From the NCBI GenBank assembly GCA_963575745.1, contig CAUYUJ010001694.1, positions 34,064 through 98,063 of the forward strand: DNA of 64,000 bases, in the 5' to 3' direction. The position numbers were made by a program, and so were the translations under genes. Positions 22,326 through 31,700 of this stretch are shown here, piece after piece (position 1 is the stretch's first letter; each line of letters begins with the position of its first letter). The notes under the pieces are model-generated. The model had not been told where the DNA came from. It searched no databases and saw only the letters and a program-made list of their open reading frames with translations. This stretch comes from Prorocentrum cordatum (Eukaryota; Sar; Dinophyceae; Prorocentrales; Prorocentraceae).

Positions 22326-22512
22326 TCCTCTTTTTGCCATGTGATATCCATGTTTGTCCTGGGACGTCAGCGCCCTCAGTGCGTGTTCCAAGGAATAGTT
22401 ATCGGTGGCCCTCGGTGCCCATTCATATGGTTCTCGGCCCCCCTGGTTATGTCCTCCGCCGCCGTGTGCATTGCCCGACCCGCGGGCACGTCGCGTCTGC
22501 TGCCTTGCGAAT

Positions 22513-22530
22513 GAGTAGCCCTTTCGGCTC
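22513..22530 (+). other. Spliced-leader-like relic 5' of methyltransferase (copy 2)
   Basis: Identical to 16038-16055 and directly against the ATG at 22531. Confidence 0.4.
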
Positions 22531-24022
22531 ATGAAGAGGGCGAGGCCGCGAGTTCCAACGTTCAAACTCGCCGCGGACTGTTCCGGATTAGATACTCCAG
22601 TGTACGCGCTCCGGGAAACATCACACTACAAGAAAGGTAACATCTCAATTGACCACGTTTTCAGCTCGGAGACGGACAGAACAGCGCGGGCGTTTATCAA
22701 GGCAAACCACTCGCCAAGGCATCTATTCGGTGACGTTTATGAGAGGGACCCCTGCGAGATCGGCGCAGAACAGATCGATTGCCTGGTTGCTGGATTCCCG
22801 TGTCAACCTTTCAGCGCGCTGGGGAAGCGCAGGGGTTTCAGGGACACCAGAAGCAGAGCGTACAAGGGGATCATAAAGACCATCGGGGCCCAGAAGCCGC
22901 GGGCGCGCGCGGTTTTGCTGGAGAATGTCGCGAGCCTAGAATTTCACAACAACGGTGAGAGCTTGCAACGAATCATTTCAGATTTGCAGGAGCGCGGGTA
23001 TCGCGCCATCTGGCGTAAGTACTTGGCTTCGGAGACGCGACGCCTGTGGCGCAATCCCGCCTGCCCCATATATTCGCACCAATTTGTCGTCACCTCCTTG
23101 AAGATCCCCCTAGCCTTCCCCTTAGCTATATACCCCCCCGCCCACCTGCCCTGCGATTGATGCAAAGGGCGCCCATGATCTGGCTACAGAGCACAGGTAG
23201 CGGAGGGAAGGACACTATTCGAGAAGCAACGACGTGCCCAGAGGCCCCTTCGCGGGTTCAGCGGTCTTTGGCTTGCCGCAGCGGAGACCTCGAATTTACA
23301 TCCTTGGCATCCATGAGTCAGTAGGCTGCAAGCCCAAACTGCGGAAGCCCCCGAGGCCAGCGATCACTCCGGTGTCTGCATTTCTCGCAGAAGAGAAAGG
23401 AGAAGTGGATGCTCGACCTACTGCAAAAGACAATACTCATGCCGCTCGAAACCTTCGCCAGGCGGTCAAGCAATTGAAGAGCCTAGGTGCCAAGCCAAAC
23501 AAGGAGCCTTGGGTCGTCGACGTAGAGATGACGGGCTGACGCCTTTCCGCACCCCCTTGGGTGCTTCGGGATTATACTAGGGTAGGCATAGATACATCCT
23601 AATATGCATGCGTACGTCACACGGCATACGTGCACGCATACCTAGATGCTACAACACATACGCTCATCAAAGAAATCCTGCCCCCCCCCCCCCTCCCCCG
23701 CGGGCGCAAGGCAAAGCAAACTGAGAGCCAGGGAGCGCGTAACCACTCGCCCGCGGATTCGACCGCTAAGTTCGTGACAGCGCACAATGATTTCTCACCC
23801 ACATTAACATGGAGCCGGGGCGCTGGCTTCTGGGTAACATCCCACAGGCGCCGTTTAAGACCAGATGAACTGTTCAAGCTGCAGGGCATTGACCCAGCTT
23901 TAGTGCAGCCAGTAGGATCAGGTCTACACATGGGGCGCCTGGCTGGCAACGCTATGGCATTACCAGTCGTGCAGCACATCTTTGAAACGCTCGTGCCTTT
24001 ACTGTACCCGCACTTAAGGTAA
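22531..24022 (+). CDS. DNA (cytosine-5) methyltransferase, three exons (copy 2)
   Basis: Exons by offset are 22531-23014, 23262-23521 and about 23711-24022, with the same splice sites and motifs as the first copy, including the catalytic PCQ and ENV motifs. The only coding change I found in the first exon is His111 to Tyr, between motifs IV and VI (GCACAAG to GTACAAG). Other changes are silent (GAGCCC to GAGCCT) or lie in the second intron or an uncertain part of exon 3 (CGG to CAG, which would be Arg to Gln in ESRGARN if that part is exonic). Both copies keep open frames, so both may be active. Confidence 0.9.
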
Positions 24023-24515
24023 CCCTTGCATGTGCATTGGGGGCTTGTGCAAATTCAAAGAATTATTCAAGCGCTCTCGATCCGTTCCTGCTCCTTCGCC
24101 CTTATACATTGCTTCTCCTCGCTTGCCCTGTCCGCCCCGCTGCTCTTTGCCTGACCTGACCCATGGCGGTTCGAGCCTGAACGTCGGTGAAATCGAAGGC
24201 CAGCCTGTGGCGCTCTTCTTATATATCCTCGGGCTTGGCCCTCTCGTTGCGTCGCCGTCGAACGTCGCCGGCGTCGTCGTGCGCGTCGTCGCCGTCCTCC
24301 TGCGGTTTGTTTGGCATGCTCGCTTTCATGGCTACGCATTTGGTAGAAAAAATCACCATCGAGGCCCTGGGCACCTCCTTGAACAAAAATTTAACCGTTC
24401 CGAGATTGGTCCAGCTGTGGCGACGAAGAAGCCGGCACTGGAAACATAAGCGAAGACGACAGCGCCACGCGCTCAAAAATGAAATGGCGTGCGAACTGTT
24501 CCCTGATCCCCCTGC

Positions 24516-24538
24516 TCCGTAGCCCATTTTCAGGCTTA
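24516..24538 (+). other. Spliced-leader-like relic 5' of unknown gene (copy 2)
   Basis: Identical to 18041-18063, and about 60 bases before the ATG at 24597. Confidence 0.5.
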
Positions 24539-24596
24539 ATTGCATGTTTTTGGCGTGGGCCTACGGACGACTGTTACACTAGCAAGCACATCCGTC

Positions 24597-25511
24597 ATGA
24601 CACACATGTTCGGCACAAACCCTGGCTCATTCGGCAGAGAGTTGCCCTGCGCAGTGGAGGAGCGGGTATTCGAGAGACTTATTCTATCTGACATCGAGCA
24701 ACAGCCAGAGCCGGACGATAATGCTCCGACTGAGGATATACAGCTCTACAGGGAGACGCGCCATCACGCGAAGACAATGGTCGAACATGGGGCCGATGGC
24801 CCGCTGAACAAAATCACTGGACTGCCCAAGCGCGACAGATCATACACACTCTTTTCTAGAATCTTGAATCCAGATTCCCATTATGGAATGGTGTTCTGGG
24901 GTTCTCCACACTGGGGGTCGACTTCGAATAACGAAGACGATCGCACGGGGAAGCAGACGAGCGCCCAATTCAAGACGAATGCTTTTGAATCTATGAGTTG
25001 GTACGCGGGGAAGGCGCTGGTCATCGAGACCTTCGCCAAAACTTACAAGATTGAATTTTGGAATCCATGCTATCCAGATCCGAAGGGCGGTGAAGACACA
25101 CGAGAGCCCAGAATGCTACTATGCATGCCAGCGTATTTCAGGAAATATCAGCCCCTTGCCAGCGGAGAGAAATATGTGGAATTGGCTGACAAGAACGACG
25201 TCATGGTCGCAATGCTCGTGCCTGAGAGATTTCGCGGCGCTTTGAGTTACAGGGGGGCCAAAATCGATGTGGGCCTTACAATGCTGCGCACCATGGAATT
25301 GTTTACAGACAAGGAGTTTGCTATAGAGCTGGGTGGGCAAACTTACTCTCTTTCATACGAAATGTATTTGGCGAAACAGGAGGCGCACTTCAACGCGCTC
25401 TCCAGCAGCAGTCTGGCCGCCGGTCGTTTCTTGGATCGGAGCTCTCGAAAGCGCCAGCAGGAGCAGCAGCCGGCAGATAGAACAGAAGAAACACCGACAG
25501 AATCGAAATGA
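24597..25511 (+). CDS. Unrecognised 304-residue protein next to the methyltransferase
   Basis: Single open exon from ATG 24597 to TGA 25511. The upstream frame is closed by a TAA shortly before. The sequence has balanced composition and looks like a folded protein: ERVFERLILSDIEQ, DSHYGMVFWGSPHWG, TNAFESMSWYAGKALVIETF, YKIEFWNPCYPDP, LVPERFRGALSYRGAKIDVG and FAIELGGQTYSLSYEMYLA. It ends in a basic, Gln-rich tail (SSRKRQQEQQPADRTEE). There is no signal peptide, membrane segment or domain I recognise. It has the same orientation as the methyltransferase and is separated from it by about 570 bases. A leader-like relic sits in its presumed 5' UTR. A link in function to methylation is possible only by proximity. 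Confidence 0.7.
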   Translation: MTHMFGTNPGSFGRELPCAVEERVFERLILSDIEQQPEPDDNAPTEDIQLYRETRHHAKTMVEHGADGPLNKITGLPKRDRSYTLFSRILNPDSHYGMVFWGSPHWGSTSNNEDDRTGKQTSAQFKTNAFESMSWYAGKALVIETFAKTYKIEFWNPCYPDPKGGEDTREPRMLLCMPAYFRKYQPLASGEKYVELADKNDVMVAMLVPERFRGALSYRGAKIDVGLTMLRTMELFTDKEFAIELGGQTYSLSYEMYLAKQEAHFNALSSSSLAAGRFLDRSSRKRQQEQQPADRTEETPTESK

Positions 25512-25746
25512 TTATCGCTGCGATGTGGGTTTCGCACAAATGATTGGTTTCGTCGGAATTGTCTGGTTTTCCCTGGATTCATAGAGCTGCTTCAAATGTT
25601 GCCTGGTTGTGCGAAGGTATCACGTCTTGTCTTGAGATACGCCTGTTGTTATGACATGTGACCTCGCCCACTGGAATACGCCTGCAATACAGCATTGCGG
25701 ACGCCCATAATTTGACATTCAGCAGCCTCGCTCCGACAGAGGCAAC

Positions 25747-26313
25747 ATGACTAGGTTAGGATCGCGCATGCGCGCAGAGGCCCTCTGCAGCTGCTGCGTC
25801 TGGTATTCGCAAGGTAAGTTGCCGAGGGAGGGGTGCGAAGAGGTTGTTTCCAGAGGGAGGAGGGCTGAAGAGACAGATATAAGGGGCTTGAAGAGAGGGG
25901 GGGTCAAGCTAGGAGAAGCGAGGGGCCACGACGGGAGAGCAACATGGAGCATGACAGAGAAACCGACAAACGATCATCGGCAGCTAGGGCTCACCAACTT
26001 CCTCGTCCTTGGGGCGTTCTTCTTAGAATCAATTTGGTCCAACCGTGGCTACGAGGAGCCCCGGGCCCCCCCCCCCCGAAACTTGAAAAATGAAGAACGC
26101 GCCGCAACTCATGCGAGCCTCTTCCCTTTGCCACATCTTCCATCTCTAAGGGCCCCTTCATTTACGCGCTACCTAAAGTATACGCCCGAATCTTGTCAAC
26201 CCTTCTCCTGATGCCATTCCCTGGCCCCCGTGTGTTGCCCCTTCTCTATCGCGCATTTGATTCCTCCCTACTCTTCTCCTGGCTCTCTCTCTCTCTCCCT
26301 CTCTTTTTTTTGT

Positions 26314-26367
<54 letters not shown>

Positions 26368-26745
26368 TGCGTACTTCTCATGCCCATTCCTTTCGCCTTC
26401 CTGCTTTTGCTTCTCCTGATCCATCGCTAACTATCGTTCAATCATCTCTGCAGAGTGCGCCGCCAGCAAGAGCTGGCGTCCGACAACGACCTGCTGCAGT
26501 GCCTTGCGATGCGAGTTGACGCAGCCGCGTCGCCGGCGCCGCCGGGGTCGAGGATCGAGGGTTTGATTGCGTTGGCCCGTTTTGGGATCTCCCCTCGCCG
26601 CCGCGTCTGGACGCTGCTCGGGAAAACTGGCGCGCCCCGGTTCCTGTTGGGACTCCGTCAACAAGAGTGCGTTTGGAAGGGGGGGGGGGCGCGAGGGCTT
26701 TCGCGTGGGAAGCTGAACGCACGTGAAAATCAATGGGATGGATGA
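25747..26745 (+). CDS. Small two-exon gene, unknown function
   Basis: Exon 1, 25747-25813, reads MTRLGSRMRAEALCSCCVWYSQ and ends at a strong donor, AAG|GTAAGT. Exon 2, about 26456-26745, follows a (CT)n tract and ATCTCTGCAGAG, and reads VRRQQELASDNDLLQCLAMRV...GSRIEGLIALARFGISPRRR. The frames join in phase only if the acceptor is the second AG (GCAGAG|TG), a pattern also seen for the minus-strand gene at 12.9 kb. About 118 residues in total. The last 25 residues, after a nine-base G run near 26680, may not be coding. No domain is recognised. Confidence 0.4.
26315..26363. repeat. (CT)n microsatellite inside an intron
   Basis: About 45 bases of pure CT, with looser CT runs on both sides. It lies roughly 90 bases before the proposed acceptor of the small two-exon gene, so it may serve as part of its pyrimidine tract. 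Confidence 0.9.
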
Positions 26746-28885
26746 GCGGGATGGCGGAGGCGTCCGATTGGATATGCGCTCTCCCTTCTTTCACCTCGAC
26801 CTCCTGCTCTCCTCTTGCGCTTCTGATGTTGACAGTAATGCGCGTGCTGCGGCTCTCGGGCCTAATTCGTGAGCCCCCCTTTTGCTGACGTCCTGATTGA
26901 GCGAGCTAGGGGGGCCTCTGTGGACGCTGTGTTTCCGAACTCTACACAAGTGGCTTGGTGTCTGGTAGTGGTTTGAGGATCGTATCCGTATTGGACGGCT
27001 TAGAAAGGCATGGTGCCGTTTGGGTGATTTCGTGGAGGCGTCTGCCTCGCTGGATGCGCGCTGGGCCGCGTTGCGGGTTCGTGCGACGGGGCATTCTTGA
27101 GACCGAGACCTTCACGGGCCGTCGTAGGGCCATCTAGTTCACGGCCGATCTAGACAGAGCGACTGCGCAAGAATGCGTGCAATAATGCTTGCAAGAGTGA
27201 TTGCACATTTCAGGTCGACATGCAATTGGGCGTGCTGCGCAGGAAGCCTCTTGAGCATGACATCCTGAATCCACTTGGGGGCGCCTTGCGCAAGTAAGAA
27301 GGAACGACCATGTGAAACCGCAAACAGGCAGTGAAAGAGCGGGCATCGACATCGCAAGAGAGAGCGAGGCCAAGAGCCAGACATCGGGGGATCGAGGGAT
27401 ATAAGCAGAGGAGGAGCCAGATAGAAACGGGGAAACTGCGTCAGCCTTCGTGGAGTTGTTGTCCAGCCAGCTGGCCTATCGGGCGTCGGCGGCGCCGGGG
27501 CGGGTCGGGGGGGGCGAGCGGGGTGGCAGACGAGGGCGCGTGCAGAGAAGTGGCTGGAGGATTATGAGAAGACAATAATAAGGGCCAGAAGGCCAAAAGG
27601 AGGCGTCGCATGAATAATTCAGGGGGATCTAGGGTGGAGGGCAAAATGCTGAAGGCAAACAGGGGCGGGGGCACGTGAAAGGGGGATAGAGCGAGAAGCG
27701 ATCGGAGGGTAGCAAGGGAAGCTGGGAGGGGCGCTAGGGACGGGGCGCAAATAGGGGGAAGTGCTTATAGTATTATATGTCGGGGGCAGAGGGCAGCTGT
27801 TGACCCCGATGCAGCTGCTCCCACTCTTCTAGCTGGAGCTTGTTTTCTTCCCCCTCCGCCTCCTTCGTCTTCCTCCATCTTCCTCTCGTGTGACCTCGGA
27901 GCCGCTGGCTACCCTTCTCTTAACCATTTGCCTCCTCTGCTCCTGATGACGCGCGCTGCTGGCGTGGCCGGCGCCCAGGTGCGAGAGCACGACAAAGGTG
28001 GAATGCCAAAGGCGCGGAGATGACGACGAAATCGACGACGATGGCGACGGCGACAACGGGGGTGCAGCCAGCGCAATGGGACCGACAGACACGCGCAGCA
28101 TGGAAGCATGTGGTCACGGGGTGGTTCGATCGTCGCCTCGGCTGTCACGCACGCAGCTTTACTAACAGCGTGGGCGGAGACCCAGGAACGATGCCATATA
28201 CATATATATAACATCTATCGCATTAGAATATTTGCGTGAGAAGGCCCTGGCTGGAGATTCTTGGCGCACCAAGTGTTTCTCATTTTCGCGGCGGACAGCG
28301 CGGGGGCGTGTATATGACGGTCGCACTTGTTGCCTCTTCCAATACATTGGAATTTGCCAAGGAAGCCTAAGGCGCGATTCTGTTGACATTCCTGAATTGC
28401 AGGAAATCTATGAAGCTCGTGACAATAACGCAGACCACGCTGCGTAGAAAAAGTGAGGCAGTCTGTGACAATGACACTGCACAGAATGCAAATTACAACA
28501 ACATACATATGCTTACGACAGATTGTAGGCCGTGTCAATATGCCGACACGCAACGCTGAGCATTATATTCCAGCGCCCCGATATTCGGTGTTACGTTATT
28601 TGATTTGTCAACATTGATAACTTGCACTAGTACTGTAGTGTTAATTGGGAAATAAACAGATTTCGTATGGTTTGCAATGGTTATGTTAGGTGTTCTTATG
28701 GTAATTGGAATAAATCCAGATGGAGAAGGATTTCATGTAGTATAGCCCAGAAAACATTAGACACCTAAAGGTTTCCATGTGAAATCTCAATGAGGGCTTG
28801 CCAAATCTGATCTGAAACAGTCCAGGAAATCCAAGGTACCCTCGTGGCCGGCGCGGATGGTTCCCGGCCGCGGCGTGGTTTTTCG
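26746..28885. other. Stretch without a supported gene
   Basis: Mixed unique sequence. A frame at 28232-28447 ends with FQYIGICQGSLRRDSVDIPE and could be a terminal exon, but nothing upstream joins it convincingly. 28560-28790 is AT-richer than the rest of the window. No repeat array is evident before 28886. Confidence 0.4.
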
Positions 28886-29230
28886 GATTTCGGAAAGGCA
28901 GGGCGCAATGTCCCTGAATTTGGGCTCCAGGGGGGTCGAATGTCCACGCTTTCGGGCCCCGCGCGGGGCCAAATGTCCACGGTTTTCGGGCCGAGCGCGA
29001 AAACCATTGAAAAAACAACAATTAATTTTCAGAGTTTCCAAAAGCTGTTTGGAGTTATTTTCGTCGCAATTAAGCAAATGTCCCCGGTTTTGGGCCTTAA
29101 TTGGCCAAATGTCCCTGAATTCTGGGTTTTTTTTTGGGGGGGTGTCCGCGAATTTGGGCCGCGCTAGGACCCCAATGTCCGCGATGATGCCCTTCTCAGG
29201 GCCTCCGATGTCCGCCGTATTGCCCGCCCG
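28886..29230. repeat. Degenerate 31-35 bp repeat, AATGTCC...GGGCC
   Basis: At least eight units start AATGTCC(C/A)C(G/T) and end TTGGGCC or TTCGGGCC, at about 28905, 28938, 28972, 29077, 29108, 29142, 29174 and 29208. The spacing is 31 to 35 bases, with one gap of three units that holds diverged sequence. On the minus strand it reads as an eleven-residue repeat with RGHLAP, but heavy substitution argues against a protein. Confidence 0.7.
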
Positions 29231-29405
29231 CCTGCAACGACTGCGAGCAGAGAGGGGATCTGCAAAGGCATCTAGAAGACAACATCCCACGAGGGACATG
29301 CATATCACGGACACATCAACCCAGGCAGTAGAAGCATGCCGACATGGATCTTCAAACAAAAACAATCAAGGGACACGCAGACATACAGATTATTATAAAC
29401 AGGGG

Positions 29406-29775
29406 TCAATGCATACCGAGGGACAACATCGCGGGACATCGAAGGACATCGAGGGACATCGGGGGACATCGGGGGACATCGAGAGACATCGAAGGACATC
29501 GATGGACAAACAATGACATCGAATCACCGGGACAAATAGGGACATCCAGGGACATCCCAGGGACATCCAGGGACATCCAGGGACATCCAGGGACATCGAG
29601 GGACATCAAGGGACATCGAGGGACATCCAGGGACATCAAGGGACATCAAGGGACATCCAGGGACATCCAGGAACATCGCACATGGGACAAACATGGACAT
29701 CCAGGGACATCCAGGGACATCCAGGGACATAAAGGGACATACAGGGACATCCAGGGACAACAACGGACACCTTTC
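29406..29775. repeat. GGGACATCCA decamer array
   Basis: About 35 tandem units of ten bases with variants GGGACATCGA and GGGACATCAA, and occasional longer units. All are in one orientation. The period of exactly 10 matches one turn of the DNA helix. The open frames produced (RDIQGHPGTS) are a consequence of three decamers equalling 30 bases. Confidence 0.92.
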
Positions 29776-30269
29776 CAGTAGCACCGGGCTGCATCATACC
29801 AACGCAAACCAACAAAAACCCATCGAAACATCAAATAATTCTACACAACTAAGAATAATTAAGGAAATCTCTCCAAAAACAACGCCGTATCTGAGTAATT
29901 TGTCTACTGGGTAACGTGAGATAGTGCGAAAACTAAGCGATACTCGAAGCAACTAAGCGAAACTCTGGCCAATTATTTGTGACCAATTATTTGTGAACAG
30001 TGCTGGCGAATCATGCAAAATGTTGTCATTCGGGTGTTCGGGAGTTTGTTGAAGTTTGTTGAAGTTTGCGCAAGTGTGTGCAAGTTTGATGTTGGTATCG
30101 ATGACTTGAATAGGATGAATGCGTGCGCTGGATTGTCCGGATACAGAGAGGAATGTCGAGACGAGCGTCGAGCATCGAGTCGGCTAGTGACTTCAGGATC
30201 GCGTTTCGAGTGTCCCCCGCACATTGTAATTATTGGCGTGTACATGTCGAGACAACTTGCCGCTCCGAT

Positions 30270-30468
30270 ATCCCTCCCTCCCGCAGAAGAAGCAGACGAA
30301 CCATGCGAAGCTGTTCATGATGGGGCCCGACATCCTTCTCTTCTGGCAGGCATCCACGCAGCGCACCGCGATTGGACCAATCAGCCATATCAGGGCGATA
30401 TTATGCAGGGGGCAGCAGCAGCAGCAGCAGCAGCAATAGCGCCAGCGGCAGCACAAACACATGCATAA
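30270..30468 (+). CDS. Possible terminal exon with Ala/Gln repeat
   Basis: One frame gives EEADEPCEAVHDGARH...IHAAHRDWTNQPYQGDIM followed by Ala from a CAG repeat. The +1 frame gives KLFMMGPDILLFWQAS followed by Gln. Both are open, and only one can be real. The segment follows a pyrimidine-rich TCCCTCCCGCAG that could be an acceptor. No upstream exon was found. Low confidence. Confidence 0.25.
30411..30436. repeat. (CAG)8 microsatellite
   Basis: Eight GCA/CAG units, ending CAATAGCGCC. Confidence 0.9.
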
Positions 30469-30774
30469 TTATTTGAAGCGTCTACACGATATGTACTGAT
30501 ATGCCTGGCCCTGCGCATTGCATATGCATCTTACGCACTGCATATGGACGTGATGTCCACAAGTGTACAAGCATTGCGAACGTACCGCTGCGACCAGGCA
30601 CAATACATGCATGATCCTCGGGGCTCCTCGTGCGTGCCTCGGTGGAGCTAGCGCTACGGATGGGGGCCCAATAGAAGGGGGCGCGGGGGGCAGGCCCAGG
30701 ATCTACGGACGCATCCAAAGACTTCCCAAAACATGAAGGTGCATAGCTAGGGACATATATATATATATATATAT

Positions 30775-31000
30775 GGGGACTTCGAGGGACAATCAGGATC
30801 TCCAAGGACATCCTGGGACATCCAGGGACATCCAGGGCCAACCAGAGACGTCGAAGGACATGCAGGGACATCCAGGGACACGCGAGGACATCGGGGAACA
30901 ACAAGGGACATCCAGGGACATCCAGGGACATCCAGGAGCATCCAAGGACAGATAGGGACATGCAGGGACGCCCAGGGACATCCAAGGACACATCCAAGAA
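30775..31000. repeat. GGGACATCCA decamer array preceded by (TA)n
   Basis: About 20 units of the same decamer as 29406-29775, same orientation, more diverged, directly after a TATATATA run at 30750-30773. Related degenerate units continue to about 31120. Confidence 0.88.
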
Positions 31001-31336
31001 AGACCATGGGAGACGCAATATGAAACTTCATGGCATGGCCAACGGTTCCGACTGGGGCGCGCCTGGAGACCGCCAGAGAAAGCCAGGGCACTCCCGGGAT
31101 CCCGACGAACAGCCAGGGACACCCAAGTACTATTAAGGGGCATTACCATGTTCAGGGCAAACCATTGATCGCGATCGTGCCACGTGCAGCCTTTTATCCA
31201 TTCGACGGCGCCCATATCGAATCATTCAATCTGACTTGCGGCATGCATGAAGCCCCTTTGTTCCGCGCAGCCCGGGCGAGAGCATCTGAGGGGCGCGCGT
31301 CACCAGCATAAATATACAAACGAATATTGATGCGGC

Positions 31337-31597
31337 CTATCCGCCGCTCTGCTGCTGGAACAGCTGCGGAGCCACCGAGTGTAGAAGTGCAGCCCTCGCC
31401 CCTGCATTATTCCTACAGGGCCAATGCCTCAAACCCATGGGGCCCGCGAGTATCTCAGTAACCTCCGAAGGGCCCGCCGAAAGCGGGCCCCGAGTCGCTG
31501 TCGGCTTACGTGTCGGACGGCCTACGACGATCATGTTTGCCACTTTGCAGCTCGACTCGCCAGCCAATATACAAAGTTCCCAGAATGGGCCCCCCAC
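31337..31597 (-). CDS. Possible 3' exon of the minus-strand gene upstream
   Basis: The minus frame reads CKVANMIVVGRPTRKP...SEVTEILAGPMGLRHWPC...LLHSVAPQLFQQQSGG to a stop at 31337. Codon use fits the window, and it lies in the right order and orientation to follow the gene at 31701-33509. I could not fix the joining splice sites. It may equally be noise. Confidence 0.3.
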   Translation of the reverse strand: MGGPFWELCILAGESSCKVANMIVVGRPTRKPTATRGPLSAGPSEVTEILAGPMGLRHWPCRNNAGARAALLHSVAPQLFQQQSGG

Positions 31598-31700
31598 GAG
31601 AGGCTGCGGGCGTCATAAGGAGGCTCCGTCTGATGATTGCCACTGACTGGCTACCAGCAAAGACAGTCCGAGAGGCCCCGTATAGTTATCCCCTCCGAAG

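Larger units (their letters stand above)
18922..25396. repeat. Tandem segmental duplication, copy 2 (6475 bp)
   Basis: Head-to-tail partner of 12448-18921. The junction reads CAACGC|GCACTGAGG. The right end of this copy reads CAACGC|GCTCTCC and the left flank of copy 1 reads GACG|GCACTGAGG, so the two original ends share only GC. The duplication therefore formed with about two bases of microhomology and not by recombination between long repeats. Confidence 0.97.
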
